Below are positions 34,941-46,200 of a DNA stretch of 64,000 bases, piece by piece. How positions within the stretch are numbered: position 1 is the stretch's first letter; each line of letters opens with the position of its first letter. Below the pieces are notes generated by a model, which did no database searches, was not told the DNA's origin, and saw nothing but the letters and a program-made list of their open reading frames with translations. Made by a program: the position numbers and the translations under genes. The DNA is from Crambe crambe. Taxonomy: Eukaryota; Porifera; Demospongiae; Poecilosclerida; Crambeidae. The stretch covers positions 4,154,001 through 4,218,000 of the forward strand of contig OZ004592.1 in assembly GCA_963924555.1 (NCBI GenBank), given 5' to 3'.

Positions 34941-35050
34941 GTATTAGTCCTGTTACATCCTAGGATGAGTTGTGGCACTACTGGACATATATGTCCTATG
35001 AAAGGAAAAGAATTATGCTATATAAAAAGGCCATGTAGGGTTACTTTTAC

Positions 35051-35243
35051 CTATAGGAGTTTTAGTGAACAGACATCAAAATTATGCTGCCTTCAATAAT
35101 AATCCCTACATCACTGCCTCCCACCAAGCTGCTTTAATTATTCATGTCAGTGTAAAAGTGTTCTGCTTGGTTTAGGCAGTGATGTAGGGATTATTATTGA
35201 AGGCAGCATAATTTTGATATTTGTTCACCAAAACTGCTATGGC
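35051..35243. mobile_element. MITE family A, best-preserved copy
   Basis: Inverted arms of about 60 bp: agttttagtgaac with attatgctgccttcaataa on the left, and the reverse complement ending gttcaccaaaact on the right. A roughly 60-bp spacer contains gtgtaaaagtgttctgc. It sits about 50 bp outside the right end of the KDZ element. Confidence 0.8.
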
Positions 35244-35270
35244 TGACATAGTATCATTTATAATGCTATA

Positions 35271-35350
35271 GGGTTACGCCATGAATATAATGTAGTGATC
35301 ATATGGAAACCAGGCAGCTATGGACAATAGACTGAAATAGTATCATTTTG
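35271..35350 (+). pseudogene. PP2A C-terminal fossil exon
   Basis: After atgctatag the sequence ggttacgccatgaatataat aligns with ggttacaactggtgccatga at 41722. In one frame ggaaaccaggcagct reads GNQAA, the block found near the C-terminus of PP2A catalytic subunits. Two stops precede it. Confidence 0.55.
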
Positions 35351-36113
35351 GTTATTGTTCTTCAGCATTGAGTCTTTCTGCCTCCAACATTCTCCTGCAT
35401 GATAAGAATGTGCTTAAAATACAGGGTAAGCAGACATAACAGCTACAACTTACTCAATTCTGAGAAAAGCTTCGTATGGAGGGGCAAGGTTGTACAAAAT
35501 TTCAAAAGTGAACTCTGTACCCTAGCCCTATAGCAGTATGCCATGATCCAAATTGAACACAGTTAGTTGTATCTATAGTACATCTGAGGCTTTGATGACC
35601 CTTTACCATATTAGATGCTCATTAATTGCAATCCTATTGCATACCCACCTAGCTGGAGTAGTTGAGACAATAATGGAGCATGCATGTATAGTCGTCAGAC
35701 ATCATGTGCACTCTCTGACATCCACATCTTTTGTAGCCATCAATCCATCACATACCCAAATTTTCATACTTCCTCAGCCATAGAGCTAATCAATCTAATA
35801 TTGGTCTATCATTCAGTCATTCCCAAATCTGGAAATAAGCAAGGCCATCGACATGAGTTAGATGTCCCCACAGGCAGTATTTTCAGACAGGCTGAGCTAG
35901 ACTATATGGCTAAGCCACTATCTCCTGTAAAAAATGTGATTAACTGGATCAGAGATTCTAATTTTGTTTTATCTTCTGTTATGCATAGCAGATATTGAGT
36001 AGCGCTGAGCATTGTGTGGCTCTTGACAGACTAGAAATTCAAAGTGTGACAACTGAAATTAATGTATCCTCTTTTGTACAAGATTACTCACTCATTTGTG
36101 TTCTCTCTTACAG

Positions 36114-36230
36114 ACCCCTCTCAGATTGAGTCACCTCCACTAATCTCACCCAGCTACTGAAAGAATGAGGTGCTTATCTTGATATACGCTACTTGGTGTG
36201 TGATAGCATCTGGAAACGACACATACCATT
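36114..36230 (+). pseudogene. Death-exon fossil (third copy)
   Basis: After ctctcttacag it keeps TNLTQLLKE in one frame, then after a frame slip GAYLDIRYLVCDSIWK. These align with NLTKLLED and VGEYLVPDSVRDI of the live exon at 49584. This is the clearest of the Death fossils. Confidence 0.65.
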
Positions 36231-36355
36231 CCAGTAAGCCTTGCCACTACATTCCAACTGTATTCCATATGGATTTGGATGTGGGTAAAAATGTTAAACC
36301 ACCAAAATTAGTGACTAGTGGTGCTCCACACATGTGACTCTGACCCAAAGTGTCT

Positions 36356-36600
36356 GAGAACCCATGGAGGTATCCCCTGGACCTATAGTATGTACATTAA
36401 ACCCTGAGAACCCATGGAGGTATCCCCTGGACCTATAGTATGTACATTAACCTTGAGAACCCATGGAGGTATCCCCTGGACCTATAGTATGTACGTTAAC
36501 CCTGAGAACCCATGGAGGTATCCCCTGGACCTATAGTATGTACATTAAACCCTGAGAACCCATGGAGGTATCCCCTGGACCTATAGTATGTACCTGACTT
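36356..36600 (+). repeat. Five-copy tandem repeat of about 50 bp
   Basis: Unit gagaacccatggaggtatcc followed by cctggacctatagtatgtac. The corresponding places in copies 1 and 2 (about 17427 and 62698) have a single unit, so the expansion is local to this copy. Confidence 0.9.
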
Positions 36601-37859
36601 TACTGCAAGACAATAAAGATCACTCAAAGTAAAGCTTTAATGGATACATTGTGCTCAAGAATGACAAGTGTAGAATTGAAGGCAAGGATACCAATGATAT
36701 CTAATCATATCTTGTAGCACTGTGAGGTATATGAAGAGAGTGATCCATATTCCTTTTCTTTTTTTGGAATCTCTAACTGATTGACTTGCTAGAATATCTG
36801 TACCTGTAGTTTGCTTAGAATCTGCTAGGACATGTTAAGTTCCTCTGTGGTCTAACATAATCATGTCTTGTTGCCAGTGTCGGTTCTCGCTGTGAGAAAA
36901 TGGGTTTGAATTTGAACTCTGTACCCTTACCCCTAGCAATATGCCATGATCCAAATTGAACACAACCGGCTGGTTTCTCAACCCTAAATAAATCAGAAAC
37001 TTTGAAGATCCTTTACCATACATGATGCACAATCAATGCACAGCCCAATTCAAATCCACATGAAAAGAACTGTCTGATGAGTTAAAAGCATGGTTCTATC
37101 TCAGGGAGTATTACAGGCTAATGCGATCTAAATAATGTTGAACTTTTGTGTTATGCAGCAGATATTGAGTAGCACTAAGCGCCTGCGTAAGTGGAGCCAA
37201 AAGGTTGCTTGGGGGAGGGGCCTGGTCTCCTTCACTGGCAGGTCTGTCATAAGTGGTAGGACTTGTAAGTGTGACTTGCTTCATGAAAGTGGAGGCATGG
37301 TCACAGGTGTGATTGTTGTTAAAGGAAATAGCAGTTAGTATGCACTGAGTTATCTAATGTGTGACCTTGAAAGTGAAAGCCAAGTTTGGTGCAATGTGAT
37401 GTGTCATGTATACATAGACTATTTTCTATTCACAGCACTTTGACTAGGTAGCCTTAGATGATTGTTCTAACCACGTTGTAAGTTAGTCCACATTAGTTAT
37501 GATGTCTAATGATGTTCCTCTAAATAATTATACCATAAGGCATTCCATATTAGAGCAGAGAAGCACAAATTGTGAAATAAAAGAGCAAAGTAGGCATGGT
37601 CAAGATTTCATACCACTTTAGCTGCAGGCCTAGCTTGGTGCTATTGGTATCCCATTGGTTTCTTGTAATTACATTGAGCATAAGTATCCATGAATATATC
37701 CTTTAGAGTATAGTCACTCATATTTCTCTTCTATGGAACATGTAAGAATGAGAATTTCAGTGCTATTACAAAAAAGTGTATTGAATTACCCTCCTTCCTC
37801 AAATAGTGAATCAGTCACGGGTTTGCATGGTGTGTTCTATATATACTTATTGCATCCAG

Positions 37860-38191
37860 GTCACAGAATCACTATTCTTTACAAAGTGTGCTTCACTGAC
37901 CTCTTCGATATACCTCCCCCTGACAACACTGGTGGATGGAATGGTAAGTCCCAGGGCTCACAATAGCATCACAGGACACTAACTGCCCTTGTGTGACCAA
38001 AAACTACTATTGGATAATCATGCAACGATAGTGTAATTACATGCCCTGAAGTCCCTGTACTCACATGGTTATCATTTGTATTAATCCTTAATTGTCCTGC
38101 TTTTGTGTAGATTGTGGTTTGTCATTCTCCATACATATTATATTCTGTACAATATCAGGACACTGGATGGTTTCAAGAAGAACCTTGTGAA
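37860..38191 (+). pseudogene. Two PP2A-like fossil exons, copy at 37.9-38.2 kb
   Basis: Exon 37860-37943 reads GHRITILYKVCFTDLFDIPP, ending TGGWNG before gtaagt. RITIL and FTDLFD are PP2A blocks brought together by a deletion of the intervening GNHESRQ-type region. Exon 38111-38191 carries the CGLSFSI remnant. Splice sites look intact although the frame has diverged. Confidence 0.6.
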
Positions 38192-39180
38192 GTAAGTACT
38201 GTACTTAATTGGTGTGTGTTACTTTGAAAGTCTAGGAAAACATTTTTGTTAGAATCAGTGTTATTATCATGTGCATTATTTGGAGTTATCCTTCTTTCCT
38301 ATAACTTACATGAGGTACCAGTTCATAAGTCTGCATGCCCACTATAATACAATTCATGATGCAGATTGAGAAAACTTTGGTTAGTCAGAAGTATAATATC
38401 TAGGGATAAGAATAATAATAAAGGTTAGACTATAAAACTGTGGTCATGAAGTCAAGTAATGAAGTGTGACTAGAATTGTGTGGTATTCCTCCATCCTGTC
38501 CCTCAAGTGTGCATTACATGTATGTGGAATGTAGATCATGTCATCCTAGCCTGTATGTGCTATTTAGTGTACCCATGTAGTGATACTTGATATTGGTGGG
38601 AGGAGCATGACTAGCTGGAAGTGCTCTGTGCATGATAAGTTGTAATGTAAGTGGTTAGATATAGAACCACAATTATTTACAGTATAGCCTGTACAGATCA
38701 ACTGATCCATATTGGAACTGTATACTAGTGATTGTAATCTGTTGTCCCACACCATGCAAGAGTGTGAATACTTTAAAGCACCACTTTACATGACTCTTGT
38801 CTCTGACAGCAATATCTAACACTGGAGCCTATCAGCTACTTCAATTGCTCACTGTCAAATGCTGCACATTGCTATAGTAGTAGTTGTAGAGGCTCTAGGC
38901 TTATCTAAGTCCTTAGGTACATATAAACTCAACAGCAAAAGAATTGAAGCACTCAAGAATACTTGCTTGCTTGCTCGCTGTCAAATGTTGCACATTGCCC
39001 TAGTTGTATCCACGAGTAGTATAGTCACTCTTACTTCTCCTCAATGGAGCATGTAAGAATGGGAGGCATGCTATTACAGAAAAAAGTGTATTGAATTACC
39101 CTCTTTCCTCAAATAGTGAATCAGTCACGGGTTTGCATGGTGTGTTCTATTAATTCCTTCAATATACTTTTTTCATCCAG

Positions 39181-39265
39181 GTCACAGAATCACTATTCTT
39201 TGCAAAGTGTACTTCACTGACCTCTTCGATTATACCTCCCCTTGACAACACTGGTGGATGGAATG
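39181..39265 (+). pseudogene. PP2A-like fossil exon, copy at 39.2 kb
   Basis: Preceded by tttcatccag and followed by gtaagt. It has the extra T of the 18197 copy but keeps the ggtggatggaatg end. No partner second exon is visible nearby. Confidence 0.5.
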
Positions 39266-40896
39266 GTAAGTCCCATGGCTCACAATAACATCACAGGACA
39301 ATTTTTCGGTCTATTTCTTCACTTGTCCTGTCACTTTCTGCTTGTGTCTGACTCTCTCCTATAACTTAAGAGAAGGGCTACTGCACTCACAATCCTGTAT
39401 GTAAAGCTTGATCCACTATAATATTATTAGCTAATCATACTTTAGGTCATAACTAAAACAACTGTGGTTATACTCCTGGCCACTTGAAGTCAGAGTTATA
39501 TAATGTGGAATGCAAGGGAGAGTGTAGATCTGTCATCCTGTGCCATTGGAATTTTTTGTGTGTCCCCTTCCCAGACACCAATATTGTCCCTGTTAGCCCC
39601 CTAAAGTAACAAATTCCAAGTAAAGGGGCATCAAACTTTAGACATTGCTCTGACTCAACTAATGGATAATTGCTCATTTTAAATGTGAACTTTGACCCCA
39701 ACTCTAGCAATATGCCATGATCACAGCTGTATCCATCATTTTCTCAACCCAGGTACTAGCTAGCTCTAGCAGTATATCTGAGACTTTGATGACCTTTTAC
39801 CATACTAGGTGCACATTAATTCCAATCCTACATGGAATGATTAGGTGGTGAAGTATACCCTACCCATTAGATTTGATAGTTGTATGGCTGAAAGGTGGGT
39901 GTGTGGTGATGGGTCTGTGAGAGTGTGATCTAGCTGATGACATAGCTAGCATGTTGGTGTCTCGACCATCCCAACTAGGTTGGTCTATCATTCAGTCATT
40001 TCCAAACAGCTCTCTAATGAGTTAGAACCAATGCTAAAAGATTAGTCATTCAGCATTCTTTATGTTCTCTTACACATTCCTTTCTGGGTGGGTGGGTTCT
40101 CAGGCATTTTAGTCCTTTGGATCATGTCAGGAGTCATGATTGGACTGGAGCTGAACTATTTTGGTGGTTTGTGGATGCATAGACTTCTGTTCCATAATTA
40201 TGGCTTCTGCATTATACCCACATCCACAAATTCCAATTGAATGTACAGATTAGATTGTATAAGGCTTTATTAAATGCAGTGGTTAGTGGTCACTGGAGCA
40301 GAACTAATTACTATGCATGACTAACTTCAAAACATGATATGCTTGCAGAGGTGGCTCCAGCTGATTATAGGTGGTCAGGTCAAGGGACATACTCGTAATA
40401 GCATAACAGAAGACATTATCCCATTCTCCTTCACTTACAAATTCATTAGCAGGAATTTTTAACATGTCACAATTGTTCCAAAAGTGAGCACTCACTGAAC
40501 TACATGCATAACTAAATGGTCATATTAAAGCACTTAGACCAACCCAACCACCAGTTTGTGAATGTAATCCATTGTTCCACACCATGCACACTATATGGTA
40601 TGTACATCATGGGAAAATGATCATGTCATGTAGCATCATGTTATGGTGCTAGATATATCAGTGGTATTCCTTTGGTTTCATGCCTTTGATTCCAATTCAC
40701 TCATAATGTGTCCATTAAGTACTTTTAGAGTATAGTCAATACCATTCTCCTCTATGAGGTATAGGGTACCATAAGAGGATTTCAGTGGAATATGCTATTT
40801 TAGAGAAGTGTGTTGAATGAATTAAATGCCTCAAATAATCACTATTTATGGGTTTGCATGGTGTGTTCTACTTCCTTCAATACTTTTTACATCCAG

Positions 40897-41083
40897 GTTA
40901 CACAGTCACTACTCTTCATGAAGTATACTTCACTGACCTCTTTACCCCTCCCCCCAGCACTGGTGGATGGAAGGGTAAGTCCCTGTACTCATTATGAACC
41001 ATTGTGAGTAGATCCCCTCCATAGATACTCTGTAGAATACATCAGGATGCTGGATAGTTTCAAGAGGTACCTCATGAAGTTTA
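40897..41083 (+). pseudogene. PP2A-like fossil exons, copy at 40.9-41.1 kb
   Basis: 40897-40974 reads YFTDLF in one frame and PPALVDGR in the next, which is the YFTDLFDYLPLTALVDGQ block split by a frameshift. At 41030-41083 the frames give YIRMLDSFK and QEVPHE, matching DHIRALDRLQEVPHEG of PP2A. This is the least rearranged copy and settles the origin of the family. Confidence 0.65.
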
Positions 41084-41543
41084 GTGTGTGATTTTGAAAG
41101 TCCCACATTCTTGTTGAAAGGAGGCTAGGGAGTCAAATGAGAAGGCACTGTTATATATTATATTGTCCTGTTCAATACAGTGATGTGATTGGCTTACTGA
41201 GCATGTGTGCTCACCCCACAATGCTTTGCATTTCCCTAGTTAATTCTCAATGCATTATTAAAGGTTACTATGGCTACATGAACTGGCCACTTAAAGTTAA
41301 GTAATGAAGTGTATGTGGTATTTGTCCATCCTGTCCAGTAATGAAGTGTGCAATACATGTGTCAGAGCTCAGTTATGTGGGAGTGTTTGGAAAATGTAGT
41401 CCCTGGTCTTGTCATTCTGTGTCCCACTTTGACTTGACAGTATACTTACTGCAAGTTTCAATTAGGTGGCTATACAGTAGCATGTAGGGAGAGTGTCATA
41501 CCTTATAGAAATGCAGAGTGAGTGATTTAATATTTTCATTTAG

Positions 41544-41790
41544 ATACCCTGATGACAGAGTAGGTTGGGGGATCTCTCCATGAGGTGCTGGTTACAGGGT
41601 GTCTCTGAAAACTTCATCCACAACAAGGGACTCACCCTCATTAGTAGAGCCCATCAACAGGTTTGTTATTCCATATGATTATAAATAATAAATGTATACC
41701 TCTTTGTCTAAAATGTTATAGGGTTACAACTGGTGCCATGAGTGTAATGTAGTGACCAGGCAGCTATGGACAATGGACTGAAGTACACAA
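41544..41790 (+). pseudogene. PP2A catalytic-subunit fossil, GWGISP and GYNWCH exons
   Basis: Exon 41544-41660 reads YPDDRVGWGISP, a stop (TGA where CGA codes Arg in the family), GAGY, then after a short deletion and frame change VSENFIHNKGLTLISRAHQQ. Exon 41722-41790 reads GYNWCHECNVVT and then degenerates. These match consecutive PP2A catalytic blocks (DDRGGWGISPRGAGY, GLTLVSRAHQL, GYNWCHDRNVVT). The introns are retained, so this is a decayed gene copy and not a retrocopy. Confidence 0.75.
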
Positions 41791-42059
41791 TAGTATCATT
41801 TTATGTATTGTTTACTATTTTCTGTATACATGTGCACTTAGTTTCGCTTTTAATTTATGCAAATAATTTATGCATGGGCAGGCACTGTATAAAATGGCAA
41901 GGTAGGGTTATCCTAGTTAGCTAATCAAGTATCAAAGAATCTCGTCCCTGTCCCTTGGACTGGAACTTGCATGTGCTATCATAAGATGGAAAGTTGTTGC
42001 TAGATATACCCCGGTAGTGGTAGAAGCTGCTTGTTGGACACACCTCCTATGATACATTA

Positions 42060-42243
42060 GGGGGCCTTGCTGACGACACAATTCAAACTGTTCGCTCCAT
42101 TGGCAAGGCCATCGCAGACAGAGTGGGTACTACAGATTCCTCCAACTCTTCCAAGCACCTCTTTGGTCGACTAGCCATCGCCCTGTGGCGTGGCAGCGCC
42201 TGTTTATGGCTACATCGCCTCCCAACTCTCCCCCCTCTCTAGA
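42060..42243 (+). pseudogene. Open coding-like fragment, probable mobile-element remnant
   Basis: Reads GGLADDTIQTVRSIGKAIAD, then RVGTTDSSNSSKHLFGRLAI and ALWRGSACLWLH, to a stop at about 42241. It is GC-richer than its surroundings and begins without a start codon. The L-F-x-R-L-x-I-A-L-x-R-G-x-A pattern recalls a segment seen in retroelement polyproteins, but I cannot name the family. Confidence 0.3.
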
Positions 42244-42299
42244 CGGAGTGCCATGACTTGGACTTGTTTGTTTGTCTGTGTATAATCGAATTCCATTAT

Positions 42300-42444
42300 T
42301 AAAAATTCATGATACATCATTATGCGCATGCGTAGTTTAGAATATAGGGAGTGGCATTATACAGCAGATAAACAAATGCAGCGGTGAACCATTGAAATAA
42401 ACGAATGATCATACTAAAGCTTCGGTTCGGGCTTAGTGTGAATC
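42300..42444 (+). promoter_or_regulatory. Upstream region of the ROCO gene
   Basis: Contains the palindromic tatgcgcatgcgtag (about 42321) and a cttcggttcgggcttagtg leader just before the ATG at 42445. No TATA box is obvious. Promoter status is inferred from position. Confidence 0.35.
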
Positions 42445-43285
42445 ATGGGGAACAAGTCCAACAAGGAGAAACGACCCGATCTTGATCCCTCTATGTCCTC
42501 AGGGGGTGTTCCTTCTTCTTCAAGTACGAGACCAAATGATCATCCTTCTCCTAAAGCTGGGCTTTGCAATTCTTCTTCAAAGTCTGATAATGAGTCCAGT
42601 AATTCTTCTCCACAAAAAACTGACTCTTCTTCTAACCCTCCCCCTCCAAACGCTGTGCTGAATGTTCCTGCCCCAAGGACTCTGTCAAGTGAGCCTCCCC
42701 CTCCAAGCGCTGTGGCGAGCATTCCTGCCCCAAGGACTCTGTCAAGTGAGCCTCCCCCTCCAAGCGCTGTGGCGAGCGTTCCTGCCCCAAGGACTCTGTC
42801 AAGTGAGCCTCCCCCTCCAAGCGCTGTGGCGAGCGTTCCTGCCCCAAGGACTCTGTCAAGTGAGCCTCCCCCTCCAAGCGCTGTGGCGAGCGTTCCTGCC
42901 CCAAGGACTCTGTCAAGTGAGCCTCCCCCTCCAAGCGCTGTGGCGAGCGTTCCTGCCCCAAGGACTCTGTCAAGTGAGCCTCCCCCTCCAAGCGCTGTGG
43001 CGAGCGTTCCTGCCCCAAGGACTCTGTCAAGTGAGCCTCCCCCTCCAAGCGCTGTGGCGAGCGTTCCTGCCCCAACGACTCTGCCAAGTGAGTCTGCCCC
43101 TCCAAACGCTGTGCCGATTGTTCCTGCACCAAGGACTCTGCCACCCCCTCCAAACATTAAGCCTAGTAACCGTCATTCTCCAAAGTCCGAGGTCAGAAAT
43201 GCAGGGCCTCCTTCATCATGGACTGGACGAAAAGTCTCTCGACAAGAGAGACGAAGAATTGAAAGAATTAAGCGCAAGTGCAAAG
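42445..43285 (+). CDS. ROCO gene exon 1: N-myristoylation motif and Pro-rich repeats
   Basis: MGNKSN fits the consensus G-x-x-x-[STAGCN], suggesting myristoylation and membrane anchoring. Seven nearly identical 19-residue units (VPAPRTLSSEPPPPSAVAS) and degenerate ends follow. PPPP flanked by acidic residues could bind EVH1, SH3 or WW domains. A basic stretch, RKVSRQERRRIERIKRKCK, ends the exon. Donor AAAG/GTAGCT is in phase 1. Reading on past the donor would stop at 43395, so an unspliced 316-residue form is possible. Confidence 0.7.
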
Positions 43286-46200
43286 GTAGCTACATAACGT
43301 TCATGCCTTACCCCATTGGTCTTACTGACCTTTTATCAAGTTTAAGGAAAAAAAGGGGTGATGAGTTTGGTTGTCATCTTTTAGTTCCCAAGTAGAGAAA
43401 TGTGTTTTACCTGTCCCATTTTCTCAAACACGATTAAAACTAAATTTTAATCTGTAGTGTATATGGATTTTTGGGATGATGGGAAGTAGTCCAATCACGA
43501 TATCCTTACATCATGTGGTAACATGGATGGTCCCTTATGCATCCCTTTTTGTATGCCTGCACAAGCATAAGGCTAGCTATGGCTAAAAATTATATGGATT
43601 TCTTATTAATGGTGAACCCACTAAGTTCTGCCCTAGAATTATCATCATAAAACAACAACAACAATAACAACAAAAAATAAGCAACAACAAAACCCACCAA
43701 AAAACCACAACATGATAACCTTGAAGAACAGTGGGCAAAATTAACACTCTCATAATACTTCTACGATCGAGTGGATTGACTTGAGATAACAACTGTTCAT
43801 AAATAATTATCATAAAAGTGAAAATAGTGCATGTAGTAGTAGATTTGTTCCATAGGTCCCTGTAGCTCAAATATTTGCGTTGAAGAATAAATTTGAAATA
43901 AACGTCTAAACAGCAAGTGGCATGGTATCTCCAACCCTTGAATCTTCTGTGTCCATTCAATATCATACCCACTCTTCTTAAAATAGAGGATATTTTCATT
44001 GACAAATTTAATTATCCTGCTTTTCTTGCTACTGGATTTTGAGGTTCTTCCTCACGTATCAACATTTAACTGACTGCTGCTGCTCAGATTTCAATATAAT
44101 CTATGATAGATTTTTTGCACTCTTTCTCTCTACTTGTGGAGCTAAGTTATTGCACTGATACTAAGACTATAGTTGATTCAAATGGAGTGATCTGATTGGT
44201 CAGTCGCAGGGCTCTTATTTCACTTAGTGCCCATCGTCATTGGCAGCGGGCACTATGTAGCTCAGTCTCAGGCCCTTACCTTGCTGCACTCAGTCACTAC
44301 AGCCCAGGGCCTTCAGGTCTCTTAAATGTATGTCCATCGGTCTCAGTGTCTAACTATTATTTAGCCAGCAAAGACACTACCTCTATGGTATTGTGTGTGT
44401 GTTTTGGGAGATAGAAATCAGTTGGGGGAGCATATTATATGAATAATGGGGAGGGGAATTTATGCCCCCCCCCCCCCCCAAATTGATAACAAAGAGAAAG
44501 GTGTTGTCAAAATTGGTCTTACTTGATGGAGACTTAGAGGAATAAACATTTAGGAGGTACATTATGGAAAGTACAGAACCATGTACCTAGGTCCATTATT
44601 GCACCTATGGTAAATAAATCATCAGACCATTATAGCATCCTTATAATAAGAGTATTGGGGAACATTAAAATTTTCATAATAGTCTAATTTATTCATGTGT
44701 CCTGTAATACTAGACCAGATACAAATGGAGTTTTTTCCTGTTAATTAAGTGGGTATAATTTTTATTAGTAGCACTGCCTCAGTTACTCCCCACTTAATCT
44801 CATACCATGCAGAATAACTTTCCCTCTGTAGCATGATGTGGTGTTACAGGGTTCTGTTCAAGTGTCCTGAGTTAGAGAATTATGACTTTCAGTGTTGAGT
44901 GTCAGTACCACTATGTGCAGACCAGTGTGGTGATACTGTACTTTTAATGTTTTATTTATTTATTTCCAGCTCCTCCCCTCAGTGTGGACAATATCATGAC
45001 AGTCCTAGAAACCCTTCCATGGAGGGAGGTTGGTGACATGCTGTCTGTCCCTGACTCCAAGCTTGATGCAATAGATGCTGACCACACAACAGACGAGGGG
45101 AAAAAAGGAGCAGTGATAAGATATTGGCTGTTGAGGGATCCGTACGCCTCCTGGAGGATGCTTATATCTAGGCTTGACGCTAATGATAAGCTTGACATCG
45201 CAGACCGGATACGGAACTATTCAGAGAAGCAAACAGGTCAGTAACCACATCAAATAGTTGGTCCCCCCAATTAATGTACTGCATATAGCTTGAATGAAAG
45301 CATAGTGGGTGAGAAAGAATGACTTTACTATGATCACCTTCTCCTTGTTTGTGTGAGTGAGTAACTGTTGAAGTCACATAGTTGTACTGTCTACTTTGGA
45401 CTGTAGGAACATAATATTATGTTATAGGCATGGGTATGGTGAAAGTTTGTCCAGTTGTGTCCCCGGAGTCCCAGGGATGGGATTATAGTAGGTCACTTGA
45501 GTGTACAATTTAAAATTAGGACTGACTCTCCAAGGTTGTCCCTTAGTGTCAGTCTATGGACATTAGTGAATTAGCATAGCAACCTCAACCTGTAGTTCCA
45601 ATAGTAACTACTAGCCCTGATGAAACAAATTTTTTCCCAAATATAAACATACTTATTCGAGTGCACTGGGTTTAATGTGGTATGAGCAAGACTCTACGTA
45701 CATCCAGATGTCAAGACATTTCAGTTAGAGTATAATAATGATATATGTGTAGTACGTTGGAAAAAGGATTTTTTCTATCTACCACAAGCTACCATAAAAA
45801 CTGTAGAATTATATTTTAATCACATCCCCTAGCCCTCGCTATATACACCAGTACAGTACAGTTGATTCTTTTTTTATCCGGAGAGAAATCTAGCTAGCTG
45901 CTACCAGTAGCCACTGTATCTCTGCCATCACAATCAATGGCTGAAACTTACACAAAAGGATCAATGAATGAAGCCAAACCATGAATAGAAGAGCTGCATT
46001 GCATGAGTGGACTGTCTAACTCTCAAGATCCTTTTATGTAGCAGTGATAAAAGATGACAGTAGTTGGACATATATCTTTTGACTGCTCTCCAATTAGAAT
46101 TATGTCTCTAGAAATGGCCCACTGTTATGTTATTTTAAAGGACCTGTTAATCTGAAGAGCCTATAAATATTATCAAGAGCATTAATTTGTTATAGCATTA

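Larger units (their letters stand above)
23416..35001. mobile_element. KDZ-DUF3987 transposon with inverted satellite ends (about 11.6 kb)
   Basis: Inverted ends are at 23432-23460 and 34960-34988. Read inward, both begin tgtccagtagtgccacaact, 21 identical bases followed by 6 of 8. An 11-bp direct repeat atgtcctatga flanks them (23416-23426 and 34991-35001), with 5 and 2 extra bases between repeat and ends, so the exact edge is uncertain. Just inside each end lies the same minisatellite in opposite orientation. Between the arrays are two divergent spliced genes with open frames: a KDZ transposase (-, 25335-30136) and a DUF3987-like ATPase (+, 30324-32656). Established: KDZ elements are large eukaryotic DNA transposons. 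Inferred: the DUF3987-like protein belongs to the element and is not a host gene. Confidence 0.75.
35330..38690. repeat. Serial repeat unit, third copy
   Basis: Homologous to 16310-19650 (without its 709-bp element) and 61670-64000. It contains its own 50-bp tandem repeat (36356-36600) that the other copies lack. Confidence 0.8.

Noticed and set aside
42540-43157. Long minus-strand reading frames rich in Gly/Ala or Glu repeats opposite exon 1 of the ROCO gene
   Set aside because: They arise because the 57-bp plus-strand repeat has no stops in several frames. There is no independent start, splice or motif evidence.
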